Below are positions 26,537 through 34,036 of a DNA stretch of 64,000 bases, piece by piece. The notes beneath the pieces were generated by a model that saw only the letters and a program-made list of their open reading frames with translations, searched no databases and was not told where the DNA came from. Source of the DNA: Williamsia muralis. Lineage in GTDB: Bacteria; Actinomycetota; Actinomycetes; Mycobacteriales; Mycobacteriaceae. The stretch is from assembly GCF_002735905.1 (NCBI RefSeq), contig NZ_PEBD01000008.1:806001-870000 (forward strand), in the 5' to 3' direction. The position numbers and the translations under genes were made by a program. Position 1 is the first letter of the stretch; each line of letters starts with the position of its first letter.

Positions 26537-28027
26537 GTGCCCGACACTCTGCGTCCGCACTACGAGATCGTCATTGTCGGCGGTGGTTTTTCCGGTTTGG
26601 GGACCGCGATCGCACTCAAGGAGGCCGGTTTTCACGACCTGCTCATCGTCGACGACGCCGATGGTCCCGGCGGCACCTGGCAGTGGAACACCTACCCAGG
26701 TGTGGCGGTCGACATCCCGTCGTTCAGCTACCAGTTTTCCTTCGCTCAGCGATCGAGCTGGTCACGTAGCTACGCACCTGGCCGTGAGCTGCGTACGTAC
26801 GCCGAGCAGATCGTCGACGAATACAACCTCACACCCCACCTGCAGTTCTCCACCCGCGTGAACAAGGCCACGTTCGACGCGCAGTCCGCACACTGGTTGA
26901 TCTCGACCAGTGGGGGAGATGTCAACGCACGCTGGCTGATTCACGCCGGTGGACCGCTGAGCCAGCCAAAACTGCCCGACATCGACGGCATCGACACCTT
27001 CGAGGGCGCGACGATGCACACAAGCCGATGGGACCACGAGGTGTCCGTGGCGGGTAAACGGGTCGGGATCATCGGCACCGGAGCGACGGCCGTGCAGGTG
27101 ATCCCTGAGATCGCAACCGAAGTCGAGCATTTGACGGTCTTTCAACGCACCCCCATCTGGTGTCTACCGAAACCGGACTTCCCCCTCGGTCGCCTCGGAC
27201 GCGCAGGTCTGAAGAAAGTGCCCGGAGTCAGGCAGGGCGCCCGCCTGGCGAGCCAGGCGTTCGTCGAGGCGACCTTCCCGGTGCTGGCGCACTTTCATCG
27301 ATGGATTCCCGGCACCGCCGCCCTCGAAGTTGCCGCCCGCAAGTATGTCGCCATGCAGGTCGACGATCCGACCACACGGAGCAAGCTCACGCCGACCTAC
27401 GCCCTCGGGTGCAAACGGCCGAGCTTCCACAATTCGTATCTGTCAACCTTCAACCGCGACAACGTCGCCCTGGAAACCACGTCGATCGAGGCGATCACCC
27501 CGAACGGGATCCGGACAACCGACGGCGCCGAACACGAACTCGACGTACTCATCCTGGCCACGGGTTTCAAGGTCACCGACAAGGATGCGCTACCGACCTA
27601 TCAGCTCACCTCGGACGACGGCACCGACTTGGCCGAGCACTGGGACGCCGAGCGATTCCATTCCTACCAGGGCGTCACGACGGCGGGCTTCCCGAACTTC
27701 TTCACCGTCTTTGGCCCATACGGCTACAACGGCGCCTCATTCTTCACGCTGGTCGAAAACAGTGCGGCCCACATCGTGCGGGTACTCGACGAAGCTCGCC
27801 GCCGCCACGCCACGTCGGCCGAGGTGACCGCGGCGGCGCAGGAGAAGTACATGACCTCGATACTGGCGCGCCGCCCCCTGCAGGTGTTCACCGATCCGAC
27901 CTGCGCGGGCGCAAATAGCTACTACTTCACCAAGAACGGTGATGTGCCCTTCCGGGCCTCGACCACACTCGAAGCAGCCTGGCAGAGCCGGCGGTTCTCC
28001 CTTGCCGACTACACCTTCGCCGAGTAG
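26537..28027 (+). CDS. Baeyer-Villiger-type flavin monooxygenase
   Basis: 496 aa from GTG 26537. FAD motif IVIVGGGFSGLGTAIALKEA, then DADGPGGTWQWNTYPGVAVD, the Baeyer-Villiger fingerprint FxGxxxHxxxW at residues 155-165 (Phe155, Gly157, His161, Trp165), NADPH-binding VGIIGTGATAVQVIPEIA, and the later LILATGFKVTD. It inserts one oxygen from O2 next to a ketone to give an ester or lactone. It belongs to the roughly 490-aa type-I group (EtaA/4-hydroxyacetophenone-like) and is not closely similar to the enzyme at 34037. Single gene with its own palindrome-rich upstream region. Confidence 0.88.
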   Translation: MPDTLRPHYEIVIVGGGFSGLGTAIALKEAGFHDLLIVDDADGPGGTWQWNTYPGVAVDIPSFSYQFSFAQRSSWSRSYAPGRELRTYAEQIVDEYNLTPHLQFSTRVNKATFDAQSAHWLISTSGGDVNARWLIHAGGPLSQPKLPDIDGIDTFEGATMHTSRWDHEVSVAGKRVGIIGTGATAVQVIPEIATEVEHLTVFQRTPIWCLPKPDFPLGRLGRAGLKKVPGVRQGARLASQAFVEATFPVLAHFHRWIPGTAALEVAARKYVAMQVDDPTTRSKLTPTYALGCKRPSFHNSYLSTFNRDNVALETTSIEAITPNGIRTTDGAEHELDVLILATGFKVTDKDALPTYQLTSDDGTDLAEHWDAERFHSYQGVTTAGFPNFFTVFGPYGYNGASFFTLVENSAAHIVRVLDEARRRHATSAEVTAAAQEKYMTSILARRPLQVFTDPTCAGANSYYFTKNGDVPFRASTTLEAAWQSRRFSLADYTFAE

Positions 28028-28419
28028 TACAGCTGCTCGGTGGTGCGTGTGTCTGGGACGTTTGTTTGCGCAGGCTGGAAATCACACTTCGCCTCTTAGG
28101 TCCTCCAGTCGACCATGGAGGCTTCCGGCTCGTGCCCAGTCGGAGGCGGTGGTGTTGGGTACTCGAGGGTGTTCTGCTGAACCAGGGTGCGGGTGAGGGT
28201 TGCCATTGTGATTGGACTTCGATGAAGGTTTTTGCGGGCTTTGAGGTGTGGGTGGCGTCGCGCGTCTGTAAGTGACAGCACGGGCGCCACACACGCATCT
28301 GTGCCTTCAAAGATCTCGGTCCATTCGTTTTGTGAGCGCGTGACGAACTGGTCTGAAATCTGCTTCTTCAGTCTTGGCCACTGTGTCGGATCATCGCGGT
28401 CTGCGAAGTCTGGGTTGCT
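28028..28419. other. Convergent intergenic region, no gene recognised
   Basis: 392 bases between the converging monooxygenase and acyl-CoA dehydrogenase genes. Frames here are short and family-free. No clear intrinsic terminator was found. Confidence 0.4.
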
Positions 28420-29565
28420 TCAGACTGCGAGGTCGCGCCCGATGATTTCTTTCATGATCTCGTTCGAGCCGGCCCAGATCTTGGTCACTCGCGCATCCAT
28501 CCATGCGCGGGCAACCCTGTACTCGCGCATGTAGCCGTAACCACCGTGAAGCTGCACGCAGTGATCGAGAACGTCGTTCTGGACATGTGCCGACCACCAC
28601 TTCGCTTTGGCGGCGTCGACAGCGCTCAGTCCGGACTGGGCGTGCTCCACGACCGCAGCGTCGACGTATGCCTGGACAACCTCGATCTTGGTGACCAGCT
28701 CGGCAAGAAGGAACTTGTTGTGTTGGAAAGATCCGATTGTCTGCCCGAAAGCCTTTCTGTCTCGGGCGTATTCAATAGTCTCGGCGAGAATTTGCTTGGC
28801 GTGGGCGACGTTTGCGACGGCCGTGCCGATTCGTTCCTGCGGTAGTCGTGTCATCATGGCGGCGAACCCAGTTCCGGGTTCGCCGAGCAAAGCTGATGCC
28901 GGTAGGCGCACGTGATCGAAGAAGAGCTCGGCGGTGTCGGCCTCTGGTTGGCCCACCTTGTCTAGTTTGCGTCCGCGTTCGAAGCCGGGGAGCGAGGTGT
29001 CGACCAGGAACAGGCTGATCCCTTTCGACCGCTGCTCGGGATCAGTTCGTGCGGCTACGACCACCAGATCGGCGGAGTAGCCGTTTGTGATGAACGTCTT
29101 CGAGCCAGTGAGTATCCAGTCCGATCCGTCTCGAACTGCGGATGTCTTCAGGTTTGCGAGGTCCGAGCCGCCTGACGGTTCGGTCATGCCGATGGCGGTG
29201 ACGACGTCGCCGCCGGCGATTTGCGGCAACCACTCTTGTTTCATCTGTTCCGTTGCCAGATCGACAATGTAGGGCGTGACGATGTCGAAGTGAATGCTGA
29301 AGCTCGATACCAGCGCCATGCTGACAGCTGCCAACTCTTCGGTTGCAACCGCGTTGAACCTGTAGTCGTTGGCCTGGCTGCCGCCGTAGCTGTCCGGGAT
29401 CTCGAGGCCGAGGATGCCCTGCTTGCCGGCCTCACGCCACACCTCGCGGTCGATGAGCCGGTTCTCGGCGTATGTGTCGACGTTCGGTGCAACCTTTCGA
29501 CTCAGGAAGTCGCGCACAGATTGTCGGAAATCTTCGTGATCTGGTGTGAAAGCCGATCTCTTCAT
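28420..29565 (-). CDS. Acyl-CoA dehydrogenase, long-chain/isovaleryl type
   Basis: 381 aa. YGGSQANDYRFNAVATEELA, AIGMTEPSGGSDLANLKTSA (FAD/substrate loop), WILTGSKTFITNGYSADLVV, and the C-terminal VTKIWAGSNEIMKEIIGR. The position that is Glu in short/medium-chain enzymes is Ala here (IWAGS), and the catalytic Glu is likely that in the helix AETIEYARDRKAFGQ, as in long-chain and isovaleryl-CoA dehydrogenases. Makes the 2-enoyl-CoA of a branched or cyclic acyl-CoA. Last gene of the leftward operon headed by the thiolase-like protein. Confidence 0.88.
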   Translation of the reverse strand: MKRSAFTPDHEDFRQSVRDFLSRKVAPNVDTYAENRLIDREVWREAGKQGILGLEIPDSYGGSQANDYRFNAVATEELAAVSMALVSSFSIHFDIVTPYIVDLATEQMKQEWLPQIAGGDVVTAIGMTEPSGGSDLANLKTSAVRDGSDWILTGSKTFITNGYSADLVVVAARTDPEQRSKGISLFLVDTSLPGFERGRKLDKVGQPEADTAELFFDHVRLPASALLGEPGTGFAAMMTRLPQERIGTAVANVAHAKQILAETIEYARDRKAFGQTIGSFQHNKFLLAELVTKIEVVQAYVDAAVVEHAQSGLSAVDAAKAKWWSAHVQNDVLDHCVQLHGGYGYMREYRVARAWMDARVTKIWAGSNEIMKEIIGRDLAV

Positions 29566-29673
29566 GCCGGTCCTCTTGGTTAGGTCGGAAGAATTGCAAT
29601 GGCGGGGGTCCGCGGCAGCGTTCCTGCGCCCTGTTCTGTTGAGAGTAAGAAAGAAGTTGCGGTAGAGGGGATG

Positions 29674-30786
29674 TCAGTTGATGGGAACCGAATGGGTCAT
29701 CGCTCTGAGCATGTCCGAAAGTTCAGGGAGCGGATCCACGAGCTGGGATTCCTCAATGCCGAATTGCCTCAGGACCTGAGCGATGTCTGCGATACGTGAG
29801 GAGTACTGGGAGGAGTTCGGGCCTGCACAACCGTCAGCCGACCCATGATCATGCTTGAGCCGGGCGACGACAACCAGGCGGTTGGGTTCGGCCATCGCTT
29901 CCGTGATCGGTGTATCCGCTATCGGCGTTGAGACCGGTGCGTGCGGCGCGAAGTCCTTCTCGAAGAAGGCATGGGCACGCAACCGGGACGATGGCGACGG
30001 CGCGGAAGGGGAGTAGACGACGTAGTCGGCATCGGTGACGTCGCTGTGGTACCCCACAGCTTCGACGGGGCCGTGTGGTGAGGTGCGCACCGTCCGGAAG
30101 GTCTGACGGATGTGAACTTCTGTACGGCTGCGATACGCCGCGACGTCATCGATCGACACCCAATTCAAACCGTGGGCATCGGCGAATGCACGACTTTCTA
30201 CTTGGTCCGCGATGGACGTTGGATCAGTGGGCGAGACCAGCGCAGCGGCGCCGCCGACATGTTGCAGCCCAGCAGCGCGCATCAGGTCGACGGTCGCCTC
30301 TGCGTAGTAGGGCCGCGTGAGTACCCCGGCAGCATGCGCGCGGATGGGCACAACGTGTCCTGGGCGGGTGAACGACTCAGGAGTGCTGGCCGGATCGGCC
30401 AGCCGGCGTAAGGTGACCGCCCGGTCCAGGGCGGAAATACCGGTGCCGACCCCCTCCGCGGCGTCGACGGCGACGGTGTAATCGACATCGGAAGCAGCGT
30501 GATCGGCTCCCACCATCGCAGGCAGAGCAATGCGTCCACATATGTTCTCGGACACAGGTGCGCAGAGGAACCCAGAGCTGTGACGAACAATGAAGTCGAG
30601 CCCGGCGCCCGTCGCGGTCTGGCCTGCAACCACGAGATAGCTGTCAGTGTCTGCATCACCACCGACCAACACGACGACCTGGCCGAGGCGGAGGTCAGCA
30701 ATTGCCCGCTTGACTCGTGTCATGCAGTTGTGCGCGTTGGCCATCGTGGGGTCTTCCTCACGGATCGGCGCCGTCAGTACCGTCAT
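29674..30786 (-). CDS. RibBA-like protein lacking DHBP-synthase and GTP-cyclohydrolase catalytic residues
   Basis: 370 aa from ATG 30786; ATG 30744 has the better GAGGAAG site and would drop 14 residues. The scaffold clearly matches 3,4-dihydroxy-2-butanone-4-phosphate synthase: RHSSGFLCAP (69-78), DYTVAVDAAEGVGTGISALD (102-121), RPGHVVPIRAHAAGVLTRP (141-159), AEATVDLMRAAGL (162-174). But the acidic DDEDRENEGD loop is replaced by GGDADTDSY (42-50), the catalytic GHTEA by YYAEA (His to Tyr161), and the later CE by AA. Residues after 230 resemble the start and end of GTP cyclohydrolase II (GPVEAVGY, RIADIAQVLRQFGI) without the Zn-binding Cys cluster. It is thus very unlikely to make riboflavin. 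Located between MaoC and acyl-CoA dehydrogenase genes. Confidence 0.85.
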   Translation of the reverse strand: MTVLTAPIREEDPTMANAHNCMTRVKRAIADLRLGQVVVLVGGDADTDSYLVVAGQTATGAGLDFIVRHSSGFLCAPVSENICGRIALPAMVGADHAASDVDYTVAVDAAEGVGTGISALDRAVTLRRLADPASTPESFTRPGHVVPIRAHAAGVLTRPYYAEATVDLMRAAGLQHVGGAAALVSPTDPTSIADQVESRAFADAHGLNWVSIDDVAAYRSRTEVHIRQTFRTVRTSPHGPVEAVGYHSDVTDADYVVYSPSAPSPSSRLRAHAFFEKDFAPHAPVSTPIADTPITEAMAEPNRLVVVARLKHDHGSADGCAGPNSSQYSSRIADIAQVLRQFGIEESQLVDPLPELSDMLRAMTHSVPIN

Positions 30787-30802
30787 CGTCAGTCCCGCCC
30801 TC

Positions 30803-31252
30803 TCACGCGAACAGGGTCACGGTGTCCGCGACACAAACGGGTCTGTGTGACCCGGCGCGCTCGACGGTCACTCTGATCACGGCCAGGCTGCCTTGCGACG
30901 TGGGCGTCACAGAAACGAGTTCAGCGCCGGCTCGAATCTTGCTGTCGACAGGTACAACAGATGGAAATCGAATTTTGTTGGTGCCGTAGTTGATACCCAT
31001 CTTCAGACCGCCAACAGAGAAGATCGACGCGGTCAGGCGCGGAATCAGGGCGACCGTCAGGTAGCCGTGAGCGATGGTTGTGCCGAAGGGTCCCCGTGCG
31101 GCGGCGTCGGTGTCGGTGTGGATCCACTGGTGGTCGCCGGTGGCATCGGCAAACGCGTTGATGTCGTTCTGGCTGATGGAAATCCATTCGCTGTAGCCAA
31201 GGTGCGAACCGGCGGCCTTTTCGAAGGCATCGAGTGTATCGAACTTGATCAT
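30803..31252 (-). CDS. MaoC-like (R)-specific enoyl-CoA hydratase
   Basis: 149 aa, single hot-dog domain. The hydratase-2 motif FADATGDHQWIHTD (Asp and His catalytic pair) is followed by TTIAHGYLTVALIPRLTASI. The rest (MGINYGTNKIRFPSVVPVDS) fits NodN/MaoC proteins. Hydrates 2-enoyl-CoA products of the acyl-CoA dehydrogenase in the same operon. It ends 16-58 bases before the RibBA-like start, depending on the start chosen there. Confidence 0.88.
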   Translation of the reverse strand: MIKFDTLDAFEKAAGSHLGYSEWISISQNDINAFADATGDHQWIHTDTDAAARGPFGTTIAHGYLTVALIPRLTASIFSVGGLKMGINYGTNKIRFPSVVPVDSKIRAGAELVSVTPTSQGSLAVIRVTVERAGSHRPVCVADTVTLFA

Positions 31253-31312
31253 GATCGTTCCTATGTGCGAAATGGTGTTGTGAGGCAGAAGATGTGGGCC
31301 GCCAGGCTCAAA

Positions 31313-32092
31313 TCAACGGCCCAGGTAGCGGGGTGGGCGTTTGTCAAGGAACGCAGAGATGGCTTCATGCGTGTCGAACGTCGTGAAGTTGTGTTCCTGG
31401 GCGACGGCTTCCTGATCGAGCGCGGCTCCGAAACTTCCCTCGAGAGACGTGTTCAGCAGATGCTTGGTGCGAGCCAGGGCTATTGGAGGAAGCGCCGTGA
31501 GCCGGGATGCCCAGTCGCTGCAGAACGAGATGAGCTCGTCTGACGCAACCACGTGATTGATGAGGCCGAGGTCCCGGGCCTCGGTGGCCGAGATCTTGTC
31601 TCCGAAGAAGGCAAGCTCTTTGGCCTTGTGGAGGCTGAGTGCCTGGGGCAGGTGCCAGGACCCGCCGAAGTCGGGAGACATTCCCCTCTTGATGAAGATC
31701 TGTGAGAACTGAGCGGTGGTATCCGCAACCGCGAGGTCACTGGTCAAGACCAGGTTGAACCCTGCACCTACTGCGTAGCCGGACACAGCTGCGATCACTG
31801 GCTTGTTCAGGCGCCGAATCGCCATGCATGCGTCGTTGACTATCTGCATGCCGGCGAGCGGGAACATGTCGTCCTCTGGCCCGCCGAGTTCTGCTCCCGA
31901 ACAGAAATTCCCTCCGGCGCCCGTCAAGACCACCACGCGATCTCGGCTGCTGCGATTCACCTCGCCCAATGTCTTAGTGAGGGCCAACCATTCCTGGTTG
32001 CGGAGACCGTTTCTCGTGTGCGGCCGGTTGAAAGTCACTGTGACCGTGCCGCCATCGCGTTCAACGAGCAGACCGGAGTCGGTTGACGTCAT
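31313..32092 (-). CDS. Crotonase family protein, PaaG-like isomerase type
   Basis: 259 aa. VTFNRPHTRNGL, LTGAGGNFCSGAELGG (oxyanion hole), VSGYAVGAGFNLVLTSDLAV, then FIKRGMSPDFGGSWHLPQ. The first catalytic Glu of hydratases is absent (FSQIFIKRG), while Asp in SPDFGGSW is kept. This arrangement matches the isomerase group (PaaG, delta3-delta2 isomerases), which uses the Asp. So it probably moves a double bond or an epoxide/oxepin, rather than adding water. ATG overlaps the DUF35 stop codon. Confidence 0.83.
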   Translation of the reverse strand: MTSTDSGLLVERDGGTVTVTFNRPHTRNGLRNQEWLALTKTLGEVNRSSRDRVVVLTGAGGNFCSGAELGGPEDDMFPLAGMQIVNDACMAIRRLNKPVIAAVSGYAVGAGFNLVLTSDLAVADTTAQFSQIFIKRGMSPDFGGSWHLPQALSLHKAKELAFFGDKISATEARDLGLINHVVASDELISFCSDWASRLTALPPIALARTKHLLNTSLEGSFGAALDQEAVAQEHNFTTFDTHEAISAFLDKRPPRYLGR

Positions 32093-32502
32093 CGGTTGAT
32101 CCGATCCTTCGTGACTGCAACGGAGCTTGAGTCCTCGCTCGAAACCGACAGCGCTACCGCAACCGGTGGTGACGGGGTATCTGCGGATGAGAATCGGACT
32201 CGATCACCTATCGCCGCCGCTGCTGAGTCATTTCCTGTCAGCCGCACCAACACTCGTCCGCCACCGTCGAGGTCGACGTATGCAACGGCGTATGGGGTCA
32301 TCGATCTGAACTCGGGGTCGGGATGGGTGCGTACAACAGTTACGGAGTAGATGGTGCCCTGCCCGTCCACCGGTGTGCTCGAGATCGCGAGCGAGCCACA
32401 CCGCGAACAGTGAAGACGCGGATAGGTGAACTTATGGCGACAATTGGAGCACTGCGACACTCGTGCGGGATTGGCTTCTGGGTTGAATACGCCGTGTGTC
32501 AT
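32089..32502 (-). CDS. OB-fold/zinc-ribbon (DUF35) protein
   Basis: 137 aa from ATG 32502, which overlaps the stop of the thiolase-like gene. Zinc ribbon CSNC-x10-CSRC at residues 18-35, then an OB fold (GQGTIYSVTVVRTHPDPEFR, YAVAYVDLDGGGRVLVRLTG). DUF35 proteins form obligate complexes with SCP2-thiolase-like partners, for example the DUF35 domain of ChsH2 with the aldolase Ltp2 in steroid side-chain degradation. The 4-base overlap with its thiolase-like neighbour supports such a complex. Confidence 0.88.
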   Translation of the reverse strand: MTHGVFNPEANPARVSQCSNCRHKFTYPRLHCSRCGSLAISSTPVDGQGTIYSVTVVRTHPDPEFRSMTPYAVAYVDLDGGGRVLVRLTGNDSAAAAIGDRVRFSSADTPSPPVAVALSVSSEDSSSVAVTKDRINR

Positions 32503-33686
32503 CTCGTGGCTCCCAGGACAACTGTTCCCGACGCATGGCGCGAACCAAGAAATCCGCCGATTCCATTGCATACAGCGAGTTCGGCATCACGCACCTGAGA
32601 TGTTGATGTACCGCGAAGCTGGCGGGTGGCCTCGATCAGCAAGAAGAGTCCTCTCATACCTGGGTGGGTGGACGACAAACCCCCACCGTCGGTGTTCACC
32701 GCGGGACCGCTTGTCGAGTCGAAATCAAGTGCACCGCTTGCGATGTAGTCACCGCCGGCGCCCTTGTCGCACAGTCCGAGGTCCTCCAGTTGCATCAAAA
32801 CCGTGATGCTGAACGAGTCGTACAACATCGCGACGTCGATGTCGTCCGGCTCAACGTCAGCCTGGGCGAACGCGCGAGTGCTCGAATCGGCTGCTGCAGT
32901 GGTTGTTAAATCGCTGTCGTCATCGATGAATGAGACGGCCTCGCCGGTACCGAGCACCTCTACGCCAGGCTGGCGGCACCCCGCAAGTACTGCTTCCGAC
33001 ACAAGAACAATGGCTCCGCCGCCGTCGGTCATCAGGCAGCAGTCGAGCAGCCGGAGAGGATCGGCGATAGGCCGGGAAGCGATCACATCATCGACTGTGA
33101 GTTCACCGCGATTCCTCATCGACATGGCCTCTAGTCCGTTGACAGCCAGTGGGTTTCGCAGTGCATGCTTGCGCGCCGAGACCGCGACTGAGGCGAGCTG
33201 CTCGGGTGTGGTTCCGTACTCGTGCATGTGGCGAGACGCCGCCAAGGCGTAGCTTCCCACCAGGGACAGACCCAACGGACGTTCAACCTGTTCAGCAGGG
33301 GTTTCCCGCTGGCCTATGCTCGTCGGGATACCGCCCGCGCTCGAGTCACTTCGCAACGTGGAGCCGTAGGTCAGAACCGCCACGTTGATCAGGCCGGCTT
33401 CGATGTCACGTTTCGCGTGAGCGACGTGTAGCTCGTACGATGCGCCGCCGACGTTCGTCGTGTCGATGACGTTGGGTTTGATACCCAGATACTCGGCCAC
33501 GCCCAGGCCCGGAAGCGACGTTTCTGACTCACCTGCGTCGTAGATTCCGTCGACATCGGCCCACGTGAGGCCGGCGTCTTCCAGCGCTTTCGACGCGCAC
33601 TCGGCTTTGATCTGGTGGGTTGAATATGTCGGGGCGACCCTCGGCGGGAACTCGTAGACACCGGCAATGAAAGTGCGTCGGGACAC
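32499..33686 (-). CDS. Thiolase-like protein (SCP2/Ltp type) lacking the N-terminal catalytic Cys
   Basis: 395 aa from GTG 33686, with AGAAGGGG upstream; ATG 33713 is an alternative. Family features: RTFIAGVYEFPPRVAP, LTWADVDGIYDAGE, and the C-terminal GGGLSSTHPGMRGL (His) and AVCNGIGGFLGSRHASG (second Cys). At the nucleophile motif the sequence is TTNVGGASYELHV (about 77-89), without the Cys that claisen thiolases need. With the DUF35 partner this points to a non-thiolytic role such as retro-aldol cleavage (Ltp2-like). First gene of the leftward operon, controlled from the palindrome at 33819. Confidence 0.83.
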   Translation of the reverse strand: MSRRTFIAGVYEFPPRVAPTYSTHQIKAECASKALEDAGLTWADVDGIYDAGESETSLPGLGVAEYLGIKPNVIDTTNVGGASYELHVAHAKRDIEAGLINVAVLTYGSTLRSDSSAGGIPTSIGQRETPAEQVERPLGLSLVGSYALAASRHMHEYGTTPEQLASVAVSARKHALRNPLAVNGLEAMSMRNRGELTVDDVIASRPIADPLRLLDCCLMTDGGGAIVLVSEAVLAGCRQPGVEVLGTGEAVSFIDDDSDLTTTAAADSSTRAFAQADVEPDDIDVAMLYDSFSITVLMQLEDLGLCDKGAGGDYIASGALDFDSTSGPAVNTDGGGLSSTHPGMRGLFLLIEATRQLRGTSTSQVRDAELAVCNGIGGFLGSRHASGTVVLGATR

Positions 33687-33818
33687 GGGACACCCCTTCT
33701 GGTTTGTGCGCACACGCCATCAGTGGGCAAGGACCAGGCGTGAAAATGTCTGATCCGCAACACGTTTGGGTCGTATTCGTTGGTGGGTCGTAGAGCAGTT
33801 CAACTGCCCGTTGTGAGT

Positions 33819-33839
33819 ATCGTACCGATTGAGTACGAT
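33819..33839. promoter_or_regulatory. 21-bp palindromic operator, copy 1 (perfect)
   Basis: ATCGTAC-CGATTGA-GTACGAT, perfect 7-bp arms. It lies between the divergent starts at 33686 and 34037, positioned to control both the thiolase-like operon and the second monooxygenase. Copies 2 and 3 are at 38215 and 39257. Confidence 0.75.
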
Positions 33840-34036
33840 TTGGGCAAGGGCATGTTCAAGGCGGCGGAATGGCGGCCGAAGTTCGAGGAATATGGTGGTT
33901 GACACGTTCGAGATCAAGTGGGACGCTCATCACATCCGGTTGCCTGAAGTGCCCGGATCCTTCTGCCCAGTCACGCACCGCGGAACCCAATCGTGTTGTG
34001 ACTGAATCAATTACGAACGTGACATGTGAGGTCCCT

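Noticed and set aside
29674-30786. Annotation as a functional riboflavin biosynthesis RibBA
   Set aside because: The overall similarity would give that label, but the catalytic motifs of both domains are replaced.
33869-34036. N-terminal extension of the second Baeyer-Villiger monooxygenase
   Set aside because: The frame is open from 33869, but the added 56 residues are not family-like and the region is the promoter next to the operator; ATG 34037 has a ribosome site.
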